NCBI RefSeq assembly: GCF_000376105.1
Contig: NZ_AQWM01000035.1
Location: 1-36,358 of the forward strand
Direction: 5' to 3'
Source: Asticcacaulis benevestitus DSM 16100 = ATCC BAA-896
GTDB lineage: Bacteria > Pseudomonadota > Alphaproteobacteria > Caulobacterales > Caulobacteraceae
DNA: 36,358 nt
Both the position numbers and the translations under genes were made by a program. Each line of letters opens with the position of its first letter. Position 1 is the first letter of the stretch. The notes below the pieces were generated by a model that saw nothing but the letters and a program-made list of their open reading frames with translations, ran no database searches and had not been told where the DNA came from. This document shows, piece after piece, positions 8,518 through 17,772 of this stretch.

Positions 8518-11406
8518 CTACTTAACGTCAAACTGCGCGGTCGCGGCGGACAATCCTTCCCCTGATGCCTTAAGGGTGGCACGACCCGGAACGCCCGTAG
8601 ACTGAACAATCACTTGGGCCCAGCCATTGAACACGCTGCGCTGCCATGGACCTGCGGGGTGATTGATCCGAACGACACCCCAACGGCTGCCGCCTACCGA
8701 GACGTCCGCCAAGGACGGTACGCCGCCTTTGGGTGTCGGAATGACATAACTCAAGCTGTTTTCAGATTTCAATCCGTCCACGTCCAGAACAACCTGACGA
8801 TTGCCGTCGACCACCGTTGTCTCCACAGGCAGGCCATTGACATATACCCTCTGCGAGGGTGCAAGATCAGCTACGAACAAGCTTACCTTGTCGCCAGGCT
8901 GTGTCGTCGGACGCGAAAACTGACCACGTAACACCAAACCAGCCGTCACTGGCGGCTGAGCTTCGGGCGGAAGCCACTGCAACGGATCGCGCCAGGAGGT
9001 GGTATCAACGGCCTCAGCGACTTCCGTCTGGTCACCAGTTCCGTCGACAGCGAGGCTTCGCCACTGTGAAACAGGCAGGAATTCATAACGGTCGACGGTT
9101 CTGTCCGCCTCGTGCGATCCAGGATCTCCGTTGCCTACACCGATAATTCGGATCGGCCCCGTAACGTCGAACTTGATCCTGTCCGATGCGGTCGGTACGA
9201 TCCCCCCCACCTTGTCTTCTACGTTGACCCAGACCACCGAGACGTCGGTTCCGTCAGCTGCGAGTTTATGTTTATCAGGCGTGAGAGCCACCTTTTCCGC
9301 TCTTCCGCTTGTGGACACTATGGCGTTGGCTACAAGCTTCCCATCGCTGTAAGCCCGTGCTTCCAGTTTCCCTGCCTGATAAGGCACATCCCACTGAAGG
9401 TGTGAATTTGCGACCATTGTCTTTCGGCCAAGGGATTTGCCGTTGAGAAAGAGCTCGACGGCCTGTGCATTGCTATATACGCGAACATCGATCGGCTGGC
9501 CTTCTTTCCCCTGCCAATTCCAATGCGGCAGAAGGTGGACCATGGGCGCAGTCGTCCATACGGACTTTAGGTAGTAAGCGCTATCTTTGTAGACGCCGGT
9601 CGTGTCCAGCATCCCGAATTGCGATGAAATAGCTGGCCAGCCAAAGGGGGTTGGCTCGCCACGATAGTCAAAACCTGTCCAAACAAACATTCCAGACATC
9701 CAGGGACGAGCGATGACATGGTTCCAGCCCTCCTCGATACTGAGGGAGTAGCTGGGCCGCCCTTGCCGGTCGTATGCGTTCAGATGCACCTTGGACCGAT
9801 CATCGAAGTAAATACCGCGCGTCGATAAAGTCGAACCCTCTTCAGTCATCGCCGCGGGCTTTTCCGGAAAACGTTGATGAAACGCATCCACATCGTGCTG
9901 GGCGCCATAGTTGAAGCCGATGACATCGGCCGAAACCGACACACCGCGACCGGAGCTGCTCGCCGCCACCGTCGTGCGGCGGCTTGGATCCAGGCGGTGG
10001 ACGATGTCTTGCATCTCGTCAGCTAAGTGGGTTCCAAGGGGCGTGCCCTCAAGCGCCCATTCTTCATTCCCTACCGACCACAGGATGACACTGGGGTGAT
10101 TGCGGTCACGAATAATCAAGCGTTCTAGTTGCCCGCGAATCTCCGGCGTTGTCCCCATCATGCGATGCTCGTCTAAGACCATCATGCCAATGCGATCGGC
10201 ATCGTCCAATAGTTCCGGCGCAGGTGGATTATGCGATGTGCGATAAGCGTTTGAGCCCATGCCTTTGAGTTGGTTAAGGCGCCAAGCCTGAAGCGCGTCA
10301 GGCATGGCCGTGCCGACGCCGGCGTGATCCTGATGGTTATTCGTGCCTTTGAGTCTCATCGGCTTTCCATTCAGGAAAAAGCCGCTATTGGCATCGAACG
10401 TTATCGTGCGAATACCGAAGGTCGTATCGTACGTGTCGACAGTCCGGCCCTCACTCACAATGGTTGTCTTTAAATGGTAGAGGTCCGGAGTGTCCGGAGA
10501 CCACAGATGAGGCGCGGTCACCTTGACCGAGCCATGAAAAGTTCCGTCCGACGCCGCCTTGACCGTCAAGCCTGTCATCTCAGCGTGTGCGACCCGTTGC
10601 CCATCTGGACCAACAACATCCTGAAGCAAACTAAATGTGCCATCGGTCTTCGCATCATTATCGACCGTTACATCGATGTCTAAGGTCGCCCCCCCCTTGT
10701 CGACCGTCGGCCTAACGAAAGTGCCCCACTTGCCGACATGTAGCGGATCGGTCTTCGAAAGCCAGACGTGACGGTAAATTCCGGCACCTTCGTAAAACCA
10801 TCCCTCCTCAACTGTCGCATCGACACGCACAGCAATTACGTTACGGCCGCCGTAGTTGAGATAGTCCGTGATGTCATAGCCGAAGCCCGAATACCCGCTC
10901 GGTTCAGTCCCGATATAGTGCCCGTTTACCCAGACTACGCTGTTGCGATAGACGCCATCGAAATCGATCGATATCCTGCGTCCACGGTCGCTCTCCGGCA
11001 CGTCGATGACTTTGCGGTACCATCCGACACTATTTTCCGGGAAGTCGTGCCCAATGGCTTTTGAGCCATGGTTACCATTGCCGCGCGCGTCAAACGGCAA
11101 TTCCACGGCCCAGTCGTGGGGCAGATCGACGCGCCGCCAAGCGGCGTCGTCGAAGTCGGAGTTCGCCGGCCCGTCGCCATATCCTGCCTTGGCGAAGAAA
11201 AAAGGCCTTAGACCGTACTTGAAATCCTTCGACGGATCGGTGGCGTTACCAAAGGCAAAGGCCCATCCTTTATCGATGTTAATGCGCTCGCGCTGGGAAG
11301 CTCTTGTCGAGGCCCCCGGCACGTCCGCAACAGCCAGTCGCGGCACAATATTTACTGCACCTATTGCTATCATTGATAATATCGTCAATCCAAGGTGCTT
11401 CGGCAC
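8518..11406 (-). CDS. GH2 beta-galactosidase, exported
   Basis: A 962-residue glycoside hydrolase family 2 enzyme from a GTG at 11406. The ribosome site AGGAG is six bases upstream and a signal peptide follows directly (TILSMIAIGAVNIVPRLAVA), so the longer frame reaching 11514 is rejected. Domain order: jelly-roll sugar-binding domain (about 40-215, DLPHDWAVE, GWYRKVIDVP, VVWVNG), immunoglobulin-like domain (220-335), TIM barrel (335-610) with RGTNNHQDH-like KGTNNHQDH, YRTSHNPP, acid/base Glu448 in SVGNEEW and the nucleophile at Glu522 or Glu523 in AMTEEGS, then a DUF4982-like domain (PHWNWQGKEGQPIDV, VELFLNGKSLGRK) and further beta domains. The barrel matches the bacterial beta-galactosidase group; beta-glucuronidase or another GH2 specificity is less likely. 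It is last in a four-gene operon, 85 bases after the halogenase. Confidence 0.9.
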   Translation of the reverse strand: MPKHLGLTILSMIAIGAVNIVPRLAVADVPGASTRASQRERINIDKGWAFAFGNATDPSKDFKYGLRPFFFAKAGYGDGPANSDFDDAAWRRVDLPHDWAVELPFDARGNGNHGSKAIGHDFPENSVGWYRKVIDVPESDRGRRISIDFDGVYRNSVVWVNGHYIGTEPSGYSGFGYDITDYLNYGGRNVIAVRVDATVEEGWFYEGAGIYRHVWLSKTDPLHVGKWGTFVRPTVDKGGATLDIDVTVDNDAKTDGTFSLLQDVVGPDGQRVAHAEMTGLTVKAASDGTFHGSVKVTAPHLWSPDTPDLYHLKTTIVSEGRTVDTYDTTFGIRTITFDANSGFFLNGKPMRLKGTNNHQDHAGVGTAMPDALQAWRLNQLKGMGSNAYRTSHNPPAPELLDDADRIGMMVLDEHRMMGTTPEIRGQLERLIIRDRNHPSVILWSVGNEEWALEGTPLGTHLADEMQDIVHRLDPSRRTTVAASSSGRGVSVSADVIGFNYGAQHDVDAFHQRFPEKPAAMTEEGSTLSTRGIYFDDRSKVHLNAYDRQGRPSYSLSIEEGWNHVIARPWMSGMFVWTGFDYRGEPTPFGWPAISSQFGMLDTTGVYKDSAYYLKSVWTTAPMVHLLPHWNWQGKEGQPIDVRVYSNAQAVELFLNGKSLGRKTMVANSHLQWDVPYQAGKLEARAYSDGKLVANAIVSTSGRAEKVALTPDKHKLAADGTDVSVVWVNVEDKVGGIVPTASDRIKFDVTGPIRIIGVGNGDPGSHEADRTVDRYEFLPVSQWRSLAVDGTGDQTEVAEAVDTTSWRDPLQWLPPEAQPPVTAGLVLRGQFSRPTTQPGDKVSLFVADLAPSQRVYVNGLPVETTVVDGNRQVVLDVDGLKSENSLSYVIPTPKGGVPSLADVSVGGSRWGVVRINHPAGPWQRSVFNGWAQVIVQSTGVPGRATLKASGEGLSAATAQFDVK

Positions 11407-11491
11407 ACTACTCTCCTGATTAAATTTAATTTTTGAGGCCAAGGCCAACCTACACCTTCGGCCGCGCATGCTACGAGGGAACCCGTCGCAA

Positions 11492-13054
11492 TTAGTCCAC
11501 CGTCGCTGCGCCACAATATTGCCTGATGAAGTCCCGGTGCGAAGGCATCGAGTCTACAACCTGCGCGGTGATCTGCCGAAGGCGTGCAACGTTTTTTGCT
11601 ATTTCGGGCAAAGGGATCTTATCGACGAGTGGATCGTAGCTTTTGGGTGTCACGCCTTGGCCGAGCATCACCGCTAACCAACTGTCGTCCGTGAACAGTT
11701 CGTCTTGATATCGGAAAATTCGTCCCGTTGAACAGAAGAGCGACATCCGTGCCTTGAGACGTTCCGGTATAACCATTGCACCGCGCTCCCGCCAAAATGA
11801 AGAATCAGAGCGCTCCGTGGCGCAGTAATGTAAAATAATAAAGTCTCTCACGGCCTCGTATTCCAGCAGCGTCGCCACATTGAATTCATCGATATTCGCC
11901 TGTGCAAACCTTTTGTCCGGAAAAAATAAAAGGAGCTTCGCAATGCCCGTCTGAATAAGATGAATGCCGGTCGATTCCAGCGGCTCAATGAAGCCTCCGG
12001 AAAGGCCGATGGCCACACAGTTCTTCACCCACATCGAACGACGGTGACCGGCCGTAAACGTGATCAAATGCGGGTCGTTGATCGGCTTGCCCTCGATCTG
12101 CGACAACAGCCTAGCGGTAGCTTCGTCTTGGCTTATGTGGTCACTCGAAAAAACATAACCATTCCCGACACGATGTTGTAGCGGGATACGCCACCGCCAG
12201 CCCGCAGAGTCAGCGGTCGCGCGGGTATAGGGCGGGAAATCTGAAAGGGGTTCGCTTCCAACTGCAACCGCACGATCACACGGCAGAAACTGGCTCCAGC
12301 TTTCAAAGCCGGCATTTAGGTGTCCCTCTATGAGCAGTCCCCGGAATCCTGAGCAGTCAACGAATAAATCTGCCGCGATTGTCCGGCCGTCGTCGAGGGT
12401 CACGGATGAGATAAAGCCATCATCCGACCTTAGGTCCGTACCGGCAATGCGACCTTCGATGCGGGTGACACCGCGCCCTTCTGCGTAACGGCGCAGATAT
12501 TTTGCATATAACGAGGCATCGAAATGGAAAGCGTACCGCAAAGAAGGACCGGGCGTGCTTGTCGCCCCGTTGGTCGTTAGAAACCGGCCTCGCGCCGCAG
12601 CTACTGAGCAGAGATTATAATCACTGATTGGCCCAGGGTCCGGGCACATTCCCCTGGCATAACCAGACTTCAACCGGAGCCATAACTGTAGAAATTTAAA
12701 CTCCTGCGTGTGCCGTCCGTGATCGCCAAAGGGATGGAAGTACCTCTCGCCCAGCCTGTTCCAATCGACAAACTCGATGCCGAGCTTGTAGGTGGCATGC
12801 GTATAACGGATGAAGTCGAACTCGTCCAAGCCAAGGATATTGTTGAAGGTCCGGATCGACGGTATCGTCGCCTCACCGACGCCGACAGTCCCAATTTCCT
12901 CCGACTCAATAAGCACGATCTTGACGTGCGCGGGCACCGTCTTTGCTAACGCGGCAGCGGTCATCCATCCGGCCGTGCCGCCGCCCACTATCACGACACG
13001 CTCAATCCGTGTGTTGTCACCGCCGCGATCAAAAGCTGCGTCCCCACTGACCAT
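11492..13054 (-). CDS. Flavin-dependent tryptophan-halogenase family protein with intact WxWxIP
   Basis: A 520-residue PrnA-type flavoprotein. IVGGGTAGWMTAAALA (22-37) is the FAD-binding GxGxxG. Lys90 in HATYKLGIEF corresponds to the catalytic Lys79 of PrnA, and Glu360 in GGFIEPLESTGI corresponds to PrnA Glu346 with the adjacent chloride-binding Thr-Gly. GWRWRIP (285-291) is the halogenase WxWxIP motif that blocks monooxygenation, so all known determinants of halogenation are present. The family uses reduced FAD from a partner reductase plus oxygen and halide; no flavin reductase gene is adjacent. The natural substrate of receptor-linked members is not established, and free tryptophan should not be assumed. 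Only two bases separate it from the upstream paralogue, indicating co-transcription. Confidence 0.9.
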   Translation of the reverse strand: MVSGDAAFDRGGDNTRIERVVIVGGGTAGWMTAAALAKTVPAHVKIVLIESEEIGTVGVGEATIPSIRTFNNILGLDEFDFIRYTHATYKLGIEFVDWNRLGERYFHPFGDHGRHTQEFKFLQLWLRLKSGYARGMCPDPGPISDYNLCSVAAARGRFLTTNGATSTPGPSLRYAFHFDASLYAKYLRRYAEGRGVTRIEGRIAGTDLRSDDGFISSVTLDDGRTIAADLFVDCSGFRGLLIEGHLNAGFESWSQFLPCDRAVAVGSEPLSDFPPYTRATADSAGWRWRIPLQHRVGNGYVFSSDHISQDEATARLLSQIEGKPINDPHLITFTAGHRRSMWVKNCVAIGLSGGFIEPLESTGIHLIQTGIAKLLLFFPDKRFAQANIDEFNVATLLEYEAVRDFIILHYCATERSDSSFWRERGAMVIPERLKARMSLFCSTGRIFRYQDELFTDDSWLAVMLGQGVTPKSYDPLVDKIPLPEIAKNVARLRQITAQVVDSMPSHRDFIRQYCGAATVD

Positions 13055-13056
13055 AC

Positions 13057-14604
13057 TTACGCCGCCCTTTTCGGGGTAAAGCCCTGGCGGCGAACCAGCT
13101 CGACGAGAGACCGATGTTCCGGCATGATCGTCAGTGCGTATTCGGCCTGTTTCTGAATTTCCTGGAATTCGGCACGGGCCTCGTCAAAATATCGGAGCGC
13201 CGCGATACGATCGCCCAAGATGGTCTTGTAACCCATGCCATATAAGACGTATTGCCAGTTGTGCTCCGTGAAGATGTCATGCTTGAGATCGACGTCGATG
13301 AACGACGGGGCCCTGTACTTCCACTGTTCCAGGCGATCTCGAAGACCGTCGCTGATCGATCCCGGATTAATATTATCAAGCCAGAAATCGGTATCGCGAC
13401 GGTTACTCACACAGTAATGCAGCTTGATAAAGTCAATGACGTGCGCATACCGCTCGCGCATTTGCGCGTTGAACTGCTCAGCGCCGCTGTCACACTGGTC
13501 AGACCATGGAAACAAAGCCGCCAGAATGACGCCTGCGATCTCCGCGAAGCCAATGCCAGTCGCTTCGAGCGGCTCGATGAAACCAGCAGACAGACCGACT
13601 GCGACGCAATTTTTTTTCCACTGGACCTCACGATAGCCCGCTTCAAATTTGAGTATCCGGCTCGGAAGATCGTCTGCGGCATGGCCGATATAGGTGCGCA
13701 GGCACGCTTCAGCGGCCTCGTCGCTTGTGTGGTCAGACGAATAGACATACCCCGTGCCACGGCGTTCTTGAAGCCCGATATCCCAAATCCAACCGTTCGT
13801 CTGCGCGACCGCTTTCGTATAGGAGGGTATAGGCGCTGCCGGGTCGTCGTACGGGACCTGGATGGCAACGGCGCGGTTGGTGAACAACTGCGACTTGAAT
13901 GATTTAAAGGGAACGCCCATCGCCTGGCCGATCAGTTGTGCACGAAACCCCGTGCAGTCGACATATAGGTCGGCCGTGAGGCGACCCGTCTTCCGACCCA
14001 CGAGACTTTCGATTTCTCCCGTTGGAGCCATTGTGACGTTGTCGATCGTATCGAAAACATGAGTAACACCTTGCTCGATAGCGCGCGACCTAAGTAATCC
14101 GGCAAATGCGACCGCGTCGAAATGATAGGCGTAATTAAGAGGGCCAGCGTATTCGGGATGCGTAATGAGTTTTGGCGCCCTGTAAGCATCGGCGACGCGC
14201 ATCTGCACGTTGCTCGCCGACGCCCAATCTTGCCCGCTGGCCGCTCCTGCCAGCCAGTAGGGAAGCAAATCCAGACCGCTACCCTGGTCCGCTATCTGAA
14301 AAGGATGAAAGTAGCGATCAGGTCCCGCCGAACCGGTTGACCGCCAATTTACAAATGCGATGCCCTGTTTGAAGGTCGCGTTGGCCGAGCGAATAAGATC
14401 CGCCTCGGCCAAACCTATCCGGCCGAGCGTCTTGCGGATACTGGGAAAGGTCCCTTCGCCCACTCCAATAATGCCAAAATCTTCAGATTCAACGACGGTA
14501 ATTCTCGCGCCGCCGGGGGTAGACGTGGCGAGCATGCGCGCGAGGTAAGCGGCCGTCATCCACCCTGCGGTGCCCCCGCCCACAATAATTATACTCTTAG
14601 CCAC
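13057..14604 (-). CDS. Flavin-dependent tryptophan-halogenase family protein with altered WIWDIG motif
   Basis: A 515-residue paralogue of the next gene downstream. It has FAD-binding IVGGGTAGWMTAAYLA (7-22), Lys79 in NATFKQGIAF and Glu347 in GFIEPLEATGI, at almost the same numbers as the PrnA catalytic pair Lys79/Glu346. The halogenase signature WxWxIP is WIWDIG (272-277), losing the proline. This variant may be incompetent for halogenation, may act as a monooxygenase, or may be a partner of the downstream copy; sequence alone does not decide. It is 72 bases downstream of the TonB receptor, with an intervening hairpin, and precedes the second copy by two bases. The ATG at 14604 starts directly with the nucleotide-binding strand, as usual for the family. 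Confidence 0.88.
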   Translation of the reverse strand: MAKSIIIVGGGTAGWMTAAYLARMLATSTPGGARITVVESEDFGIIGVGEGTFPSIRKTLGRIGLAEADLIRSANATFKQGIAFVNWRSTGSAGPDRYFHPFQIADQGSGLDLLPYWLAGAASGQDWASASNVQMRVADAYRAPKLITHPEYAGPLNYAYHFDAVAFAGLLRSRAIEQGVTHVFDTIDNVTMAPTGEIESLVGRKTGRLTADLYVDCTGFRAQLIGQAMGVPFKSFKSQLFTNRAVAIQVPYDDPAAPIPSYTKAVAQTNGWIWDIGLQERRGTGYVYSSDHTSDEAAEACLRTYIGHAADDLPSRILKFEAGYREVQWKKNCVAVGLSAGFIEPLEATGIGFAEIAGVILAALFPWSDQCDSGAEQFNAQMRERYAHVIDFIKLHYCVSNRRDTDFWLDNINPGSISDGLRDRLEQWKYRAPSFIDVDLKHDIFTEHNWQYVLYGMGYKTILGDRIAALRYFDEARAEFQEIQKQAEYALTIMPEHRSLVELVRRQGFTPKRAA

Positions 14605-14638
14605 TGCGCCCTCGTTTCAAGACGAATATCAGGATCAA

Positions 14639-14668
14639 GCCGGCCTCCGATGTGCACCGGAGGCCGGC
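14639..14668 (-). other. Intercistronic hairpin between receptor and halogenase genes
   Basis: GCCGGCCTCCG (14639-14649) and CGGAGGCCGGC (14658-14668) form a perfect 11-bp stem with an 8-base loop, immediately after the receptor stop codon. No U-run follows on the minus strand. It is better explained as a 3' stabilising structure or partial attenuator that makes receptor mRNA more abundant than the enzyme part than as a full terminator. Confidence 0.7.
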
Positions 14669-14676
14669 CGCCGTGG

Positions 14677-17600
14677 TTAGTAGCTCATCCGTAGACTGAT
14701 TTCGTAGCGGCGATCGCTCTTAAACCAGCTGCGGGTCGCGAATATCCCTTGAACGACTTCCATTTTCGTCTTTGGAACACCATCCAGCAGATTCGACGCC
14801 TGGAATGACACCTGGACACGGTCGTTCACCTTGTAACTGACGCTGCCATCAAGCTGTCCATACGCAGAGCCATAAATTGGCAGAGAGTAACAAACGACAT
14901 CAGCGCCGCGCTTACAGTAGACCGGATCATCTGCTGCGCCAGGGAGATTATACCAGCTATTGGTACCGTTGCCCGTCGTGGTGGCCAGATAATCACCACG
15001 CCAGCTGTATGCCAGCCGTGCATCCCAGGGGCCTTTGTCGTATAGAAGATTGATATTATAAGCTTCTTTCGAAAGGCCAGGCACGGTGATGTCCGGTATC
15101 GTGTTGCCATCCATACCGACTGCGCGCAATGACGGAGCCCTGCTATCAACATGAGTGTAGTTGGCTTCGATGCCCAAACCATCCAACGGTGACGGGAGTT
15201 GGTCGAAGAAAGCTCGCGCTCCCAGTTCAAAGCCCCTGATGTTCGTCTTTTCGTTCGAGTTGAAGTTTTGAACGACCTGCAAGGCGCCTTGTACATCTGA
15301 CGAAGAGGTGGAGCCGTACTGAGTATACTGGCCTGAAATGTTATATATAGACTGGTTGAAAACGATGAAATCCTTGATCGACTTGTTGAACAGGTCGAGG
15401 TGCGCCGTTAGGCTTGGCTTCGGATACCATTCAATCGACAGGTCTTCGTTCGTTGACACTTGCGGCTTCAACAGCTGCGAGATGCTTCCGCTGTAGCCGG
15501 AGAAAATGCCAGGCATCTGCGGACCAGAAGTGATCGCCGCATTATTGGCGTTCGTCGAGGTACTAATGCTCACTTTACCACCGACACGATCATCGCTGTA
15601 GCTTGGGGGACTTAGAGATTGGTTGACAGCGAAGCGGATAAGCCAGACGTCGTCCGGTTTGAAACTGAAGTTGACGGACGGAAGCGCACGGGTATACTTA
15701 ATATCGCCACCGACCGGCGTACTTACTGACGCATCACGCCTGTAGCTCAGCGGCATGTTGCCGTTGTTGGCAGCCATATAGGCTTGTGCGGCTGCCGGCG
15801 TCCCCCCGACCTGAGCGTAGGCGGTATTGGCGTCTGCCTGTGACAGGAAGAACGGCGCGGCCGTATTGACTGTGAAAGTGCCACGGCTATGTACGGTATC
15901 CTGAACCACGCGCAGGCCAAAATTACCGGTGAACGGAGCCCCGCCAAACCAGCTTGAGTCGCTGGCAAACCGCACTTCGCCGTAAACCGACGCAGTTTCA
16001 ATCCGGATATTGTTGGTCTGTGGTGCGCCCAGATCAGCAATCGTTGTTGCAGCGCCCTTCGGGAATTCCGCGCTGCCATAGGTGACGATATTATGCGTCA
16101 GGCACGAGCCACAGATTACCGTCGAAGGGGAGGAGAATATGTAGCTGCCCGGAACGGGAATATCCCCCTTGAAGAAGTTGGGGAAGCTGTAGACGGCCCA
16201 GTCTTCGGCCGGCGACTGCGCGACCGTCTTTTGAGCGCCGTTCCACGATTCGTTAATGGCTGACCACCAGGTTCCAGTGAAGGTGTCCGTCTCAGCGCGA
16301 TCTGCGTAACGCACACCCGCCTTAACGTCCCGGAAGAAGCCGTCGCCGAGCTCGTAAGTGGCGTCGAGATTCACCGCTGTCATATGCGCTTCATTCTTTT
16401 GCACATTCCAGACGATGGAGTTCGCGGCAGCGTGAGCGGAATCCACCATGGCCGTATTCGAGTTCGCAATGGTATTAACCGGCAAATCTCCAGTGAGGTC
16501 CATGTGCATTGTGGTGAGGTTGATACCTTCACCGATGCCCATGCCGTAGTCTTCAGCCTTATGCCAGGCGGCGACGTATTGCAGGGCGCCAGCCAGTTTC
16601 AGACGTTCACCGTTCCATGTGAATCCTTGGCTGAAATCCGCGGTCGTGTTCTCGCTGGGGGTAGAGTTGTTGGCGCTGCCAGGTGCCCAGGTGGTGCTGT
16701 TGCCAACTGAACTACCGTCGTGGGCCAGTGTGCCGGAGACGAACAATCCGTTCGAATCGAATTGTGCGTCGGCGAAGGTAACCGGCGCAGGCAAGCCACC
16801 GTTTTGTCCAAAGGAAACATCGGCAAAAACCCCGCCGCCGCCATTTACCGTCTTGTAGTTTGACGCAAAGACGGTCTGGTAAAGCGTCAATTGGTCGTTT
16901 GGCTTCCACTGGAAAGCCTCATAGAAACCCGTGCGCGTACGATCGAATGTGTCGTTGCCGTAGTCAAATCCGCCGGGCACATAGCGTTTTTGGCCCCCGA
17001 CCGTTTGTTGATAGTATGGTTCGCTGCGCATGAAACTGTCGGCGGATTGGAACTCAGCCCGCGCAACATCCACCAGCACACCCATTTCACCAATGGGTGT
17101 GTCGAAGCGACGGGTCATAAGAACCGAACCACTTGGCGAACCCTTTTTGACCAAGTCGCCATAGCTATACGCCGCACTGATACCGATCTCCGGCTTCCCG
17201 TAGTCGAACGGCATGCGGGTACGCAAATCGATTGAACCACCCAAGCCACCTTCGATGAGGCGCGCATTGCTACCCTTATAGACGTCGACGGCCGACATCA
17301 TTTCTGGGGTCACTTCACCCCAGCTTAGACCGCTTCCGCCGTTGGCCGAGAAGATTTCCCTGCCGTTCAGAAGCCCGGTGATGCCAGACAAGCCGCGGAT
17401 TTGCACGTCCGTGCCTTCCCAGGAGAACTGATCGGGGCTTCCGAGGCTGCCGAAGCGGACCATCGTCACGCCGGCCACGCGCGAGAGGACTTCCGTGACG
17501 GAGGTGTCCGGCAATTTGCCGGCTTCATCAGCAACGACTGAGTCGATCACTGTATCCGAATTCTTCTTGCGCTCGGTTGCATTTTGCAGCGCTTTTCGTC

Positions 17601-17772
17601 GCGCGGTTACGACCACAACGGTCTCGTCTGTCCCTGCCCCAGTCGCGCTAGCAGTGGCACCGGTTTGGTCTTGCGCAAAGCCAACTGCTGGCGCAACGGC
17701 AACCATACTGAGCACGATAAGCGATGTACTTGCCGCGAGCCGCGCAGCGCGCGTCCCTTTGTTTCTTTTCAT
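14677..17772 (-). CDS. TonB-dependent receptor, Xanthomonas/Caulobacter type
   Basis: A 1031-residue receptor starting at the ATG at 17772, where GGGAG lies 7 bases upstream and a signal peptide follows (MKRNKGTRAARLAAS, SLIVLSMVAVAPAVGFAQ). Thirty upstream in-frame codons are rejected. ETVVVVTA is the TonB box, followed by RKALQNATERKKNSDTVIDS and the plug landmarks GKLPDTSVTEVLSRVAGVTM, VQIRGLSG and LNGREIFSANGG, which are characteristic of the TIGR01782 family (carbohydrate-type receptors of Caulobacter and Xanthomonas). The barrel ends RRYEISLRMSY, with a C-terminal tyrosine. It is the first gene of a minus-strand operon with two halogenase-family genes and the GH2 enzyme, implying uptake of the substrate those enzymes act on, probably a galactosylated oligosaccharide or aryl glycoside. 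Confidence 0.93.
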   Translation of the reverse strand: MKRNKGTRAARLAASTSLIVLSMVAVAPAVGFAQDQTGATASATGAGTDETVVVVTARRKALQNATERKKNSDTVIDSVVADEAGKLPDTSVTEVLSRVAGVTMVRFGSLGSPDQFSWEGTDVQIRGLSGITGLLNGREIFSANGGSGLSWGEVTPEMMSAVDVYKGSNARLIEGGLGGSIDLRTRMPFDYGKPEIGISAAYSYGDLVKKGSPSGSVLMTRRFDTPIGEMGVLVDVARAEFQSADSFMRSEPYYQQTVGGQKRYVPGGFDYGNDTFDRTRTGFYEAFQWKPNDQLTLYQTVFASNYKTVNGGGGVFADVSFGQNGGLPAPVTFADAQFDSNGLFVSGTLAHDGSSVGNSTTWAPGSANNSTPSENTTADFSQGFTWNGERLKLAGALQYVAAWHKAEDYGMGIGEGINLTTMHMDLTGDLPVNTIANSNTAMVDSAHAAANSIVWNVQKNEAHMTAVNLDATYELGDGFFRDVKAGVRYADRAETDTFTGTWWSAINESWNGAQKTVAQSPAEDWAVYSFPNFFKGDIPVPGSYIFSSPSTVICGSCLTHNIVTYGSAEFPKGAATTIADLGAPQTNNIRIETASVYGEVRFASDSSWFGGAPFTGNFGLRVVQDTVHSRGTFTVNTAAPFFLSQADANTAYAQVGGTPAAAQAYMAANNGNMPLSYRRDASVSTPVGGDIKYTRALPSVNFSFKPDDVWLIRFAVNQSLSPPSYSDDRVGGKVSISTSTNANNAAITSGPQMPGIFSGYSGSISQLLKPQVSTNEDLSIEWYPKPSLTAHLDLFNKSIKDFIVFNQSIYNISGQYTQYGSTSSSDVQGALQVVQNFNSNEKTNIRGFELGARAFFDQLPSPLDGLGIEANYTHVDSRAPSLRAVGMDGNTIPDITVPGLSKEAYNINLLYDKGPWDARLAYSWRGDYLATTTGNGTNSWYNLPGAADDPVYCKRGADVVCYSLPIYGSAYGQLDGSVSYKVNDRVQVSFQASNLLDGVPKTKMEVVQGIFATRSWFKSDRRYEISLRMSY

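Noticed and set aside
13252-13902. 216-codon plus-strand frame opposite the halogenase
   Set aside because: Shadow frame; the minus strand holds clear FAD and catalytic motifs.
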